A model generated the notes under the pieces. It was not told where the DNA came from and ran no database searches. It saw nothing but the letters and a program-made list of their open reading frames with translations. DNA of 64,000 bases, taken from Lithospermum erythrorhizon (taxonomy: Eukaryota; Streptophyta; Magnoliopsida; Boraginales; Boraginaceae). Shown here piece by piece: positions 27,311 through 39,537 of the stretch (the first letter of the stretch is position 1; the number at the start of each line of letters is the position of its first letter). Made by a program: the position numbers and the translations under genes. The stretch is from the NCBI GenBank assembly GCA_019722365.1, contig JADFUC010001606.1:89282-153281 (forward strand), in the 5' to 3' direction.

Positions 27311-28320
27311 ATCACTAATTAAACCCGATGTTTAATCTACAAACGATAACATAGTGTCATTCGTATGCAAAGTTGACGAACCTCTATCTTAGGCGCCCAT
27401 ATAGATTGACTTGAAGATTAATTCAAATCTTATAATTAAGAAAATGATTTATGTTATCTTGGCAATTGTTTTATGAGAAGAATCGAATAAAGATTTGCAT
27501 TGAAGATCAAATCTTTTGTAGAAGGAACAAAAACATAATATTGGTACTTTTGGAAAGAATTAGTAAAGAAGATGTGTGGTGCACATCATGCAATCAATTT
27601 CTCAAATATATGAGACATTTTTTAGGTTTAATTTCGAAATCATTCGAAAATCTTGTAAACTTTGCACTCCTTCAAATTTTTTTCTAATTAAAGTTTTTAT
27701 TTTTTGAAGGTATACTTTGATCATGATTAACTCTTTAAATATATTACGAAAAAATTACAATTGAATACGATAATTACATTTTTTTTATAAAATCAATAGT
27801 ATCAATTTTATATCACGATAGAGTTCCTTGTTTTTGGATAATATTTATTTATTTTTTAATAACATTTTATTAGTAATATTACTTAAATTATTAATGTATT
27901 CATACATTAATAAAATGTGATTTTTTAAGTTTTTAAAAATTATTATTAGTTTATAAACTTAAATATTATATGTCAATCATGTAATAACATCTTTTAGTAA
28001 AATAAATAAATTTAATAGTAAGATTAACATCAAAAATTATATTATTTAAATAATCAATCAAATACAATTACACTTGAGGATTCGATAATTAGTTCCAACA
28101 AACACATTATCTATAATGATAATATTAAGGAAATGATTTTGGTACTCCACTTGTTGATAGCTGCCATTAGCCGGGCCGGTTAATCCAAACCCGCCTGTGA
28201 GCCTGGGTCCGTTAATCCATCCATTAAAGATTTCCTGGCCCTGGCCACGATTATTTAATTTGGCCCGAGAACCGACGGACAAAGACCGTAGATATCCCAG
28301 AAATTAATACTTGCATATAA
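27311..28320. other. Very AT-rich intergenic DNA
   Basis: No gene, repeat or regulatory signal was recognised, apart from a short GC-richer patch at about 28165-28275. Confidence 0.4.
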
Positions 28321-28740
28321 ATTAACCCCCACTCCCCCTTCATTTTTCTGTGCATCGACTTGTAGAATCCTTCCCCCTTTTTACGGCAAGCTCAAGAAAA
28401 CCCTCTCGACCTCCAACCCCCTCCTTCTACTACAGTCAAGTAACATCCATTTCCCCACATCCTCATCTTTCTACCTGCAGAATACCCCCACCTTTTATTT
28501 CCTTCATTTCATCTTGTACGTGAACTCCCTCCCTCTCGCCTCCAAATATCATTCTTGCTAATTCTTGGGTTAATTTTTTTTTTCTTGGCTTGGGGTTTAT
28601 ACTACTTAATTCTTTGATTCAAGGTTTTAATTTTGAGATTTTTTAATTAGGTTTTTTTAATTTCAATTAAGTTTGGATTGGGTTTATAAATACTTAATTT
28701 TGATTTATAAATACTCAATTCAATTTAATTTCAACTAAAG
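28321..28740 (+). other. Pyrimidine-rich tract resembling a gene leader, no coding region attached
   Basis: 28325-28560 is strongly C/T-rich (repeated CCCCC, CTTC and CTCCCTCC words) and is followed by T-rich DNA like a leader intron. Such composition is usual at plant 5' untranslated regions. No ORF follows before the LTR element that starts at 29028, so a gene start may have been lost or displaced. This is speculative. Confidence 0.25.
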
Positions 28741-29027
28741 TTCTTGGATTCACTAGATTTGTGTTTTCTCGATTTATGTTTTTTTTTATTTGGGTTTCTT
28801 ATAGATCGACCACTCAGACCGATCCGAAACCGTAAACGATTATCCATCCGGTTAAAATTCTGATTAAAGACATTACCTGGCCCACCGATTAGACGTAGAT
28901 TATATATCGGTCCGTCCTCAAGCGATACGATATCCGGAATCGAACTTAATTTCAAGAATAATACTACTTGTTGAATGAAACTTTCTTTGTATAGAGATAT
29001 AGTTTCAAAATTACATAGTATGATAAG

Positions 29028-29299
29028 TGAAAATTTATAGAAAAATTAATTAAATTGATTAAAGACGAATTAATCAAATTAATTAATTGAAATCGAGCTA
29101 CTAAAATAATGCCACTTGGCTAATTGTGTTCTCGACAAACCTCTAAATTCAAATTAAACCCTCAATCAAATAAGAGTTCCCTAAAAGAAGCCCCTAAATT
29201 AATCAAGTTAAAATAAGTGGCTTTATATTAGTTAACACTAATTTTAACTCGAAATAGGTTTCCTGTGTTTGGCTGGCTAAATTTAATACATCATTGAAA
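29028..29299 (+). repeat. Left LTR of the outer element, part 1 (before the nested insertion)
   Basis: It starts TGAAAATTTATAGAAAAATTAA and matches 39538-39810 along its length, with shared blocks at AATTAATTAAATTGATTAA, ATCGAGCTACTAAAA, TTCAAATTAAACCCTCAATC and GCTAAATTTAATA. It stops at the target site TGAAA of the nested element and continues at 36980. Confidence 0.8.
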
Positions 29300-30244
29300 T
29301 GTTACTGAAATATTTACACCGATCTCATAAAAAATACCCGCTGAATAATTTAGATTGATCAACCGATTTAAAACATTCAAAAACTATAAGTTCAATATAT
29401 TGTTAGACAATTAATAACAATTACTATTTAGGATTTACCACATTCCATACATTAGTTACATGACGGTTACATTGCAGTGTCCGCCATAATCTATATATTA
29501 AGCATTTATAATCGGTTAATACTATCCGATATATTGCTATTTGGCCGATCCGTCCTAAGAGTCACCAACACAAACAATTATCCGAATCTATTAATAAATA
29601 GTATTATTATAACTTCCCAGTTTACAAAGTGAAACACGTAGAAACATTTCGAGACGAAAAATCAAATCCCAAGAGCATGAATAGGCTGATGACGGTTTCG
29701 ATAAAGGGAAAACTCCTTTGTCCGCTTGGGAGATAGATAACGATAGAGTTTTTAATATAATATGTAGCTTTATTCTCCTAAGAACTCTCATTCGGTTAGG
29801 TGTTGGAGTTATAAAGGAATTGAATTTGTTTGAGAGATTTTATCTCCTTCGAACTCTCATCAAATTTGTCTATACAAAGAGCCTCAACCCCTTATTATTT
29901 CATGCTCATAATTCTTGACTTTTCAAGCTAATTCTCTCCTCTTCTCATTAGTTTGGCCACCCTCCCCTAAGTGTGTAAGAAATAGTTTTTCTCCTTCTTT
30001 GTTCTCGATTTCACTTTTTAATCATTCTAAGAAAACGCACCTGAGAGCCTAGTCAATTACTCACATGATACCTTTGAGATACTCTATTTCGTATATCATC
30101 CATTTTCACGCCATTAAAAATATTCCATAAGAAATAAGACACACACTCAATTCAATGCATTTATTGTTTCTTGTATAATCCGAAGATCTCGATTCGTATA
30201 CGATTAGTTTAGAACTAGTTAGATATGAATATAAAATACCAACA
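29300..30244 (+). repeat. 5' LTR of the nested element
   Basis: It begins TGTTAC and ends ...TACCAACA. It matches 36015-36979 through many blocks, for example AACTATAAGTTC, AATCTATATATTAAG, CCGATCCGTCCTAAGAG, AATAAATAGTATTAT and GAGAGATTTTATCTCCTT. A TATA-like word is not obvious. Identity is clearly reduced by many one-base indels, so insertion is not recent. Confidence 0.8.
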
Positions 30245-30245
30245 A

Positions 30246-30257
30246 TGGCTTCAGAGC
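30246..30257 (+). other. Primer-binding site of the nested element
   Basis: TGGCTTCAGAGC starts two bases after the LTR end. It is a two-mismatch version of TGGTATCAGAGC, the initiator-methionine tRNA site typical of plant Copia elements, and fixes the plus orientation. Confidence 0.6.
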
Positions 30258-30519
30258 TCGTGTTACGTATCATAAATTTTATGTAAATAAAATGTGAAAA
30301 ACGTTGTGAATTAAGTGAACTAATTTGCATGTTTAATTTGATTTTAATGGTAAGCTAAGTTCCTCTGTAAGAAAGTTATGTTAATTAGATAAATTAAATA
30401 TAATTAATTATTAATTATTTTGAAATTTATTAATGTGGAAAATTCTAAAAATACATTTACTAGATTTTTTTCGAATTTTCGAATTAATTTGTATCGCTTA
30501 TTAATCAAACGAGTAAAAC

Positions 30520-31035
30520 TGGGCTTTCCATTCCCAAGGCCGAATACCATCGTATGAAGGACAGAGGCGGCGATGCCATCGTCACAGTGGTCAAGCTTCG
30601 CATGACGCCACCCAACTCGAAGTCAACCTGGCCGATTGTTGGCGAGTCAACTCACAATTGCATCTGTCAAACCCGAGTCAATTTAATCCGACCACCGATT
30701 CTGTCAAACCTAATTGACCCGACCTCGACCCGCTACCCGGCTTTTCGGGAAATGCCCGTGGCAATTTACACCCGCATCCACGCCACTGCCACATGGCAAA
30801 TTACATCATCGAGTCATTACGCATCGGACGACGGAATGCCACAAGAATGACGAAGCCACGCTTATCGCCGCCACACGCCACCGACGACGCTGACAGATAC
30901 CGACAAGCTAGCGGATGCTTTGGACGCTCCAACGTGGTTTCGACGCGCTGGGATGACGCCCACACGCTGGCTCATCCATCAAGCCATCGGGCCATTTTAA
31001 ACCGGCTCTTCCGGTCGCTTTCGAACTAGCCCATC
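30520..31035 (+). other. GC-rich block in the interior of the nested element
   Basis: This block is markedly richer in G and C (many CGCC, GACG and CGAC words) than the AT-rich DNA on either side. Overlapping open frames of 98 and 78 codons run through it on the plus strand, but neither resembles a known gag or other protein. It may be a remnant of captured or coding sequence. Confidence 0.35.
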
Positions 31036-34000
31036 AGTTATTCACTGACGGGCCCACCCAATTAATTGAATCTTACCAATTGGTTTCAAGGGGATTAATC
31101 CAAGCTCAATTATTTAATGGATTTTTCTAGAATCGATTTATTAGAATCAATTAAATTATATTAATTTAATTTCATGTTGAAAATTATTCTCACCAATTTA
31201 TTTTAAATCCACATTAAAATTAGTCTCTAATAAGATTATATTGAACTCAATTATTTATTGGAATTAATCAAACTAATGGCTTTAATTTATTAAATAATAA
31301 TTGTTATTAGGTTTAATTATAATATTTCGAATTTGATTTAATTGAGACCTGCTTTTATCAAGGGATACTGTAGTTTCAAATTATAACATTATTTAGGAAT
31401 TAATCATCATAAGTGTAAAATATTATTCTTAAAAATACTAGCTTATTTTAATATTATATTAACTTAAATATCTTATTAATATTAGATAGTAACGCATATT
31501 TGATATTAAATATTAATGTAACACGCATTAATATTTATATAATAATAAATATATTTTAATAAAAGATAATTTGACGTCATAATATTAGATAATAATAACA
31601 CCTTTACACATTATAAAATATCAAATAAATACTAAAATTAGATTACTAATGATTTTACACTTAGACAAATTAAATAGTTTATTTCATTTTGATGAATATT
31701 ATCATTATGCAATATGTTTGTCTACTTCCATGTCACATCCATATGTTATGTATGTTAAATCTAATATTGATTATTTTATCGTTTTACTTAAATAATCATA
31801 TATTCGATGGACGTCATGGACTTTATGATATATATTATATTATATGTATTTATACGGCCTGTAGATATTAATCTACCTAAGGTGTACCAAGTTTGTATTT
31901 TATATAAACGCAAAGAAAAACCAAGCGATAATAACTGCATCATTATAATTAATTGGGTGATATCGATCCAATCTTGGTAGGGATAAAATGTCGCAACAGA
32001 AAATGATTTATGAAAACCTAAATATAGTTTAGAAATATTTTACACTAATATTTATATTGCGATTTTCAATATGTGTTATATTTTTCTTGGCGATTCACTT
32101 AGTATATACTTTTGTTTGTTGATCGATACGCTGACAAAGATCACCGTAAGAGTTAATAAAATATAACAAATTTCACACATAATAAATAAAGTGCTTAATG
32201 CTCATACCAAAATATAAAGTCGATGTAGTCACTTATGAAGGACTCGCTTAGTACGACATATCGTATTGCTATCCGAATGTCATTTCGATGAGAATCTAAG
32301 CTTTCTCGCTCTAGAACCAAAGCTTACGCCATTCTAAATTCTACTTTATCTCAAGATATATTTTTCTTAGTGCTCGACACGAAAGCACATCAGTATGTAA
32401 TAATCGAACGAGTCCCAAGTACTTCAAAGGATTCAGATTCTGGTCGAGCGACTCTCCTCGATACGACTTGGAAAGCATTCATACATCCTGCAAGTTTCAA
32501 ATGCCTTATGTTATCCACTACGGAACATCATCTCGCTAAGAATCGTGATGTCGATCAGATCTATTTTATGCTCATCCGACTCTCCTTCGTGAAAATATTG
32601 GCATAAGCAGCTAAATGTCGCACACCCTTGGCCAACGCCAACGCTTCTGGTAATCATTGGAGATAACGAGATCGACTGAAAGCTACTCCTGCATTCTTAG
32701 AATCCCAATCTCTCCTAATCGAGCTTAAAATCATCGCTATACTTACCCTAATAAAGTATCCAATTTCATTATCAAGTAATAATGATAAGAAAACGGCGAA
32801 GCTTTAGATTCGCTTTCCAATGACGATATCTATGACGTTTATAATTCCCTCTAACGCTTCACTCAAAAGAGTTTCGTTAAGCAACCGCAAAGTGAAAACG
32901 AACAAAGAGAAGCAAGTAGATAGATGACAAGGACGGCTAAAGTAACCACTTTGGTCATCGAGGAAATCGCCAGCAGGACCTTTCCATCCGGGCAAGCAGA
33001 CGCGACCGATCACGACAGCCCGAGAGTACCGCTACGTTATGAATCGCGATACTTCACTTTCTCGATACATCAATACTTATTGACATTGTATGTGTATTCA
33101 TTTCAATGCGCGACAATCGTAATAGAAGATCAAGCAGAGAAGGAGGGACTCGATATGAACGTGGTTACATCCGCCTGTGATTTACCCAAGTTTATCGCTT
33201 AGCTTACATAAATGTTTCTAACATATCGTCGACTTCTGGGCCCGCTTGATTAGGAATGCTGCTATTATTTATGTTTTGAACATAAATACTTATGGGCTAA
33301 GATTGATTCAAGTCAATTGACTATTAATCTCTACATGAAAATTACAAACGATATTAAATTCCATTTATGGTCGGGTTTCGACCAACATAAATATCATAAC
33401 ACGACGTCAGTAAGAATTCAATCGGTAGGACTTGAAATCTAAAATTCCTAAGCGCAAAGATGAATTATAAAAGTATAATCACGAATCAAAAGATCATAAA
33501 GATGGAATCTTTGGAATCATATATTTGTAGATGATCGAACGCGAATAATACTTAGAATTCATAATCGGAAAATCATTAATTAAAAGTAACGTTTTAGCAA
33601 GCTTATTTATTAAATCATAAATAATATTTACGAGATCAATAACAAATAAAAGTATCCTTACATTATTATTTTCAATAAGATTAGCTTAAACATAACTCAG
33701 ATATGTTTATCGATTCAATCACGTATTTTAAATACAACAAGTAAATTTGAATAGTTCAAAATGGACGAATTTACTTAAACGAATATTTAAATATTCTTTA
33801 AAATGCTAAAGAATGATTTTACTGCATTTAAATCTGCATCTATCCGACAACGTAGATTACATATTTCCCCGAAGCTAAATTTCGCCAAACCACTAAACGA
33901 GCACAACCAACAACGAATGTCACATTAGACGCGATATGCAATTAAGTTTCATACGCTAAATTCAAGCATCTTATAAAACCTTTCACCAAGTCAAACAATC

Positions 34001-36014
34001 GACAAACTCATAAGACTTGAATCTCTGAACACGTTGTTACTACAACGGTAAATCCAAAATAAAAGCGTGATGCTTTTGAGGATATAAACTTACGAACAAC
34101 AACGATGATGATTCAGATTTGTACATCCGAGATAGTTTAAAACATTCCAAATACGCATTTGATATTATCACATTTACTCCAAGATAATCGGGTTATCAAT
34201 GAAATCTAATAACTATCATAACACATAATTATTAATCGAATGAAATTTCCATGTTTACGATTCCGATCGAGCAAATGCACTTATCTAAGTCAAGGCGATT
34301 CTTGTAATCGAGAAATTTTATTAATCATAAATGTTTAGGATCGTCTCGAATCTACAATACTTGACATATAAATAAGTTAATAAATAATTCAAATAGTTTG
34401 AATTCATTAATGGAAACTATTATTCTTCTATACACAAGCAAGTTATCGGCAGCTGTTCTGAAGACATGTATTTTAGTACGCGAAAGACATATAATGATAG
34501 AGAATAATACAACTACAATAATTAGATTGCGTATGCAGTTTCTCTCAGAAAAGATCAACGGATGGCTCGAATCTTTCCGAAATTCACAGAGATCCAATTA
34601 CTAAACTCAATAAGTCAATTTTACGCCGCCTATACCGAGCAAGTGCATCTACTAGGATCCAAAATGAATCTCCTAAAGAAAAAGAATCTTCAGTAAAGAG
34701 ATACAACTTTTGTCCCACTCTCATAAAGTTGTGTACGGAAAGCAAGAGCAATGAAAAGTGGGGTTATATTCAGATCACAACAAATATAAGTAGAGTTTGT
34801 GAACATCTTATTAAAAGAACAAAAGAATACAACAAACGACCGCTATAACACGTAAACTAAGTATATAACCCCGGTAAGCTGCCAATGTGTTAAGCAACCT
34901 GATTATAACTCTAAATTTAGTAACTTTCGAAGGTTGCCTAGTTAGATATCCTAGTACCATCAGTTTCAGAGAATCAAGATTCATTATTGATCCCGAGTAC
35001 GTACTCGTGATGATGACACTTCCTTCAATAGTTAAAAATAGAAGTGTATATGTACATAAAGTCGAGAACAAAGAACAACAAGAAAACTAGACGCCCACTA
35101 ATCAATCATTAAATGTACGAAAGCATGCTGCTAAGAATGATTCTTCCGTCACGCTTACGTGCTAGATTTAAAGGGAGCTAGACCTTCGTCTAAATGTCAT
35201 ATACTATTATCAGATGACAATGCTTTTGAATATGAGCTTCAAGATTCAAACCCACATCGCTGTTTCCTCGACAAATGCATTTAGTATATGTAAAATATAC
35301 ACACTTCGTTACTTTAAGTAACAAACCTTGTTGATTCTACTGCAATATAATGTTATTCTGGAGAGGTATTTGGATACATGACCCAAACAAGAAAACCTCT
35401 AACAAGCCATGAAAAAACAACCAGATTGCCTCGCCCCTAGTTGGGGATAAGTTCACTAAACGGAATCAAACACCAAATCCAGTAGTATGTGTTTGATCGC
35501 TATTGACCATTGATCAAAAGTGAGTATGGATAATTTCTTAATCAATCACATGAGCTTACTTAACTTAAACAGTTTTGGGAAATCAGAACTCGACCACGAC
35601 CGCGAGAACTGGGAAGATAGAATATTTGTGTCCCAAGAAGATTCTCAATAGATTATGCTGAATTGTGATTCTGTGACTGAAAGGATGTGATTTCACAGTA
35701 CCGAGTCAGTACACTCTTTGACCTTAATGTGAGGATCATAACTACATGTGTCGAGTATACTACAAAGAGTATACTAGGAAAACCCAGTACAATAGAGATT
35801 CATACAACCCGATATTTTGGTAGTAGATTTCCGGATCTGTGGGAGCGGCGATTAAGCTTAATTACTCTCAGCCTACGAAATGAAGCTAAAGAGTTCGAAG
35901 CACACATATCTTACCTTAGCCAATCAGTTGGAAATAGCGCATTTGAATCTAATCGTTGGGATGGTGTATCATAAACCTCCGATACTATATCATAAATCAG
36001 CCCAAGGGTAAGTT
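31036..36014 (+). other. Rest of the nested element interior, unassigned
   Basis: 31.1-32.2 kb is extremely AT-rich. 32.2-36.0 kb is more balanced and may once have coded, with open frames up to 95 codons (35687-35974), but none recognised. A purine-rich word CCCAAGGGTAAG at 36001-36012, just left of the 3' LTR, could be the polypurine tract. Confidence 0.45.
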
Positions 36015-36979
36015 TTTAGTTCTTTAAATATGAGATAATCAATCTCATATAAAATGTTTGTTGAACAATTTAGATTGACAACCAATTTAAACATTCAAAA
36101 CTATAAGTTCTAATATATATATTAATTGTTGGGATAATTAATATTTACGATTTAATCGGGTATCGGTATTTAAGCATGGCTTGCCATTGTGGTCTCATAA
36201 TCTATATATTAAGATGATAATCGGTTAATATTATCTAATATATTGCTATTGTCGATCCGTCCTAAGAGGTCACACACAAACAGTAATCCGAACTATTAAT
36301 AAATAGTATTATAACTTCCCGGGTTTAAAGTGAAACATGAAGGAAATATTCGGACGAAAATTAAATCTCTGGATACGGGATGTGCGGTTGGGATCGCTTT
36401 CATAGTGGGACAGAGTTTGAGAAGATTTATCTCCTCAAAACTCTATCTCGGGTTGAGATGTATAATGATGAGTTTCTCGGATGCAGAATAAAAGCAGCTT
36501 TTATTCTCCTAAGAATCCCTATTCGGTTAGGGCGCTTGAGTTATATAGGAATTGAATTTGTTTGAGAGATTTTATCTCCTTAAACTCTCTATCAAATTTG
36601 TCTATATAAATAGCCTCAACCCTCATTATTTCATACCATAATTTTGACTTTGAAGTTGTGAGAATTCCTCTCCTTTCCTCTTTATTAGTTTAGCTCTCCC
36701 CTTTTAGGTAGAAGAAATACTTTTTCCATCTTTACTTTAAGCCACTTTTAATTATTCTAGTAAACGGATGTAGGAGTTCGGTCAATTACCCAAGCATGAC
36801 ACTCTCGAGATACTCATGGTATACGAAGTTCATCCGCTCGGGCCGCCATTAAAATATTACATAAAAGAAAGCACACACACACTCAGAATTATGATTTATT
36901 ATTTTTATATAATCCGTAGTATCTGGGATTCGCATCCGATTAGTTTAGAACTAGTTAGATATTTAATATAAAACACCAA
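36015..36979 (+). repeat. 3' LTR of the nested element
   Basis: Partner of 29300-30244, ending ...AAACACCAA directly before the second TGAAA. Its first ~40 bases are poorly matched to the 5' copy, so the start is approximate. Confidence 0.75.
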
Positions 36980-36984
36980 TGAAA

Positions 36985-38620
36985 TGTCGGGTCAATATGT
37001 AAACGATTCGATCTAGAAAAGCCCCTACTCCGCCATCAAAAAGAGGCACCCCTTTTTATTGTGGAAAGTAATTTATTAAATTACCATTCAGATCTTTCCT
37101 CAAAATCAATGGTTACGATCAAGGTCCACCTAAAAAAAATCATCAATCAAGAAAGTATTCAAAGCCTGTGGCTTCATATAAACCCCTCAATTATTATTTT
37201 CGGTAACGAGCCATCTAATAATTTAAATATTCAAAAAACACCTGAGAATATTCAAAAGAAAACATCTGAGATTTTTCTAAATTAATTTTTTAAACCACCA
37301 CCAAACCATCATCATGTAAGGTCGAAAACACTCGAGCAACCAACGAAGGCCAAAAGCGAGTGGTTATCGCACAAACGCAATACTTCCTTCAAGCTCACAA
37401 AAATCATTTAGAATCAATTTTATTTTTCAAGAACGCTCGATATTCAGATCGTAATCCTCCACCTTCATACGATCATCATACACTACATCAACACGTCAAG
37501 TAAGGTGTCGGTAAGAACGCCGGCTCAAAAAGCTCAAACAAAGTCTCACCGTGAGTCAAATCCTATCAAAGCGTTAGCCTCTAAAGTTTCCATACCCTAT
37601 CGCAGGCGAAGTCCAATCCATCAACATCAATCCGCAAGACGCGCAAACGCCAAGTAAGTCCACCAAGTCCAAGCACCGAGATCAAGTTCAAGACTCACGA
37701 TCAATTCCAATACAACCAACACGGAATATGCTACTAAGGCCCCTCGCTGACCATATCCTACCCGTGCCAAGTCTTAGTCCATCAAGACTTTGGGACACAT
37801 ATCCATCTCGTGAATAGAAAGCACATATCCGGTTAATCAACTCAAGTCAAGATAAGTCAAGCTCACAAATCAAGCCTCAAGCCAAGCTCATACCAAGCTC
37901 AAGTCAAGCAAAAAGCAGCCTGCATCTCACCAAATCGCCAAAGAACGCTAGTGGACTCATAGCTTTAGATACGATCCTCTTCGATTTGATAAAAACCTAT
38001 ACACCGAGGGAATCCTTTCTCCTAGTAGGTTTTATTTTACCTTTTATAAATAAATAAAAATCTTCATGCTAAGGCTCTGTTTATCGCCCAGCTCGGGATC
38101 ACAATCACCCTTCGTCACTACCGACAACAAAGACAAGCCTATCAAGAACTCTTCTGAGGTTTCTTTCATAATGTATCGCTGTGGACCCCGAAAGTGACAA
38201 GTCATGACACGACAAACAACCGTGTACGACACACCTCAGATGTCTTGTCATTCATGTCAACGTATAGCCAAGGATCTCGGTGACCAAGATCCAATGCCGT
38301 GAGAACTCAAACAAATGCGGTTCTACACCTAACACCTACCGGGATCTGCAATCGAGTTTGACTTACTAACCAGGCTCAAGCAGATCTTCTCCTCGAACTA
38401 TCAACTACGACCGGTATCACATCCGTGGACGTGAACCAAGATGAAAAACGGCGGGGCAAAGTTTGATAAGATAAAATAAGGGCTAATTTGAGGAAAAAAG
38501 CTTAAAAACTAAATCAAAGTAAAAATCCATCAAAATCGCTAGTGCGGCCGATAAGATAAAATAGTTTTATCTCACCTTTGTGAAAAAGCTTAAAACTAAA
38601 TTGAAAGTAAAAATCTACCA
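36985..38620 (+). repeat. Left LTR of the outer element, part 2 (after the nested insertion)
   Basis: It matches 39808-41190: GTCAATATGTAAA, AAGGGGCNCCCCTTTTTAT-like, TTTTTTAAACCACC, CGCACAAACGCAA, CTCTTCGATTTGATAAAAA, a TATA-like CTTTTATAAATA (about 38041), TGAGGTTTCTTT, CATGTCAACGTATAGC and GACCAAGATCCAA. The stretch 37440-37960 has no clear counterpart and makes this copy longer (about 1.9 kb in total against 1.65 kb). Confidence 0.8.
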
Positions 38621-39537
38621 AAATTATGTAGAAAAGCTAATTCTCGTTAAATCCTCTATGGATCAGGAATTAAGCGAGGTCTTAACATGTACTAAATTCA
38701 TGTTGACATTAAACCCTCAAATAAATTAATTCTCATTAAACCTTCTACTGTCGAGAATTGTTCGGGTCTTAACGCTTATTAAATTCATGTTAACATTAAA
38801 CCCTTAAATAAATCCAAGGCTAATTCCTATCAAACTCTCTATCGATCGTGAATTAAACGGGTTCCTAACATGTATTAAATCATGTTAATATTAAACCCAA
38901 TAAGTAATTTAATTCCTTCACCCTCTCAACGGATCGAGAATTAAACGGGATCCCAACACGGGCCTACATTAAATCCCACATAAATTAAGCCTTCACTAAG
39001 TCAATCTTCTAATTCAAGACACTTACTCAAGCGATCGCGACAATTCTAAATTATGTCACAATAAATTCTAAACGAGTCAACCATCCTATAAGTCACTCAA
39101 ACGACTGGGGGTTGACTAGAATCAGATCATAATGAAGCCGCGTAAGTCCCTTTATAAATAAGAAATCATCCTTCAATGTCCCCAAATGACAATTTCGACG
39201 ACGACCAAGTGGCCGCAATTACCTCAAAGGCAAGCTGCAATGTTCAAATAAGGTTAATCATTAAGCTTGGACCCCCCGCAGTAGGAGTAGCGTTAACCAA
39301 GACTAAGATGTGTGCTAAATTCACATCAAAAGCGAGTCCAATATATAACTGATCATCCAACAAGTCAAACACCGATGTCGGGCTATACAGTGGAACCCAG
39401 ACGTCACAAGTAAACGCTGGGGCACTTAAAAGTTAATTCAAAGACGCATTTCAAATTTGTGTTGGAAAATAGAAATCGTCTGAGTTGAACCGACACCTAC
39501 TACGACATGTACCCTGGCTCGAGGGGCACCAAGATAG
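38621..39537 (+). mobile_element. Short interior (~0.9 kb) of the outer LTR element
   Basis: Between the two large LTRs there are only about 0.9 kb. The first third is a tandem array of hairpin-containing units and the rest has no recognisable coding motif. No primer-binding site was evident. The element is thus a non-autonomous LTR element whose LTRs are nearly twice the length of its interior. Confidence 0.65.
38640..38960 (+). repeat. Hairpin-rich tandem array inside the outer element
   Basis: Four diverged units, with GAATTAAACGGG-like starts near 38663, 38751, 38848 and 38934 and a CTTAACATGT...CATGTTAACATTAAACCC core. This is the same core and the same following tail (GGGATCCCAACAC, TTAAATCCCACATAA) as the arrays at 16 and 18.6 kb. 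Spacing is about 87-97 bases, longer than the 76 there. Confidence 0.75.

Larger units (their letters stand above)
29300..36979 (+). mobile_element. Nested ~7.7-kb LTR element without recognisable coding domains (LARD-like)
   Basis: Two direct LTRs (29300-30244 and about 36015-36979) flank 5.8 kb of interior. The target duplication TGAAA lies at 29295-29299 and 36980-36984. The uninterrupted target survives in the right LTR of the outer element at about 39807. I could not read gag, integrase, reverse transcriptase or RNase H motifs in the interior on either strand, so the copy is either a large non-autonomous derivative or too decayed to read. Confidence 0.8.

Noticed and set aside
36380..36565. 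61-codon frame as a gene
   Set aside because: It lies wholly within the 3' LTR of the nested element, and the matching part of the 5' LTR is not conserved as protein.
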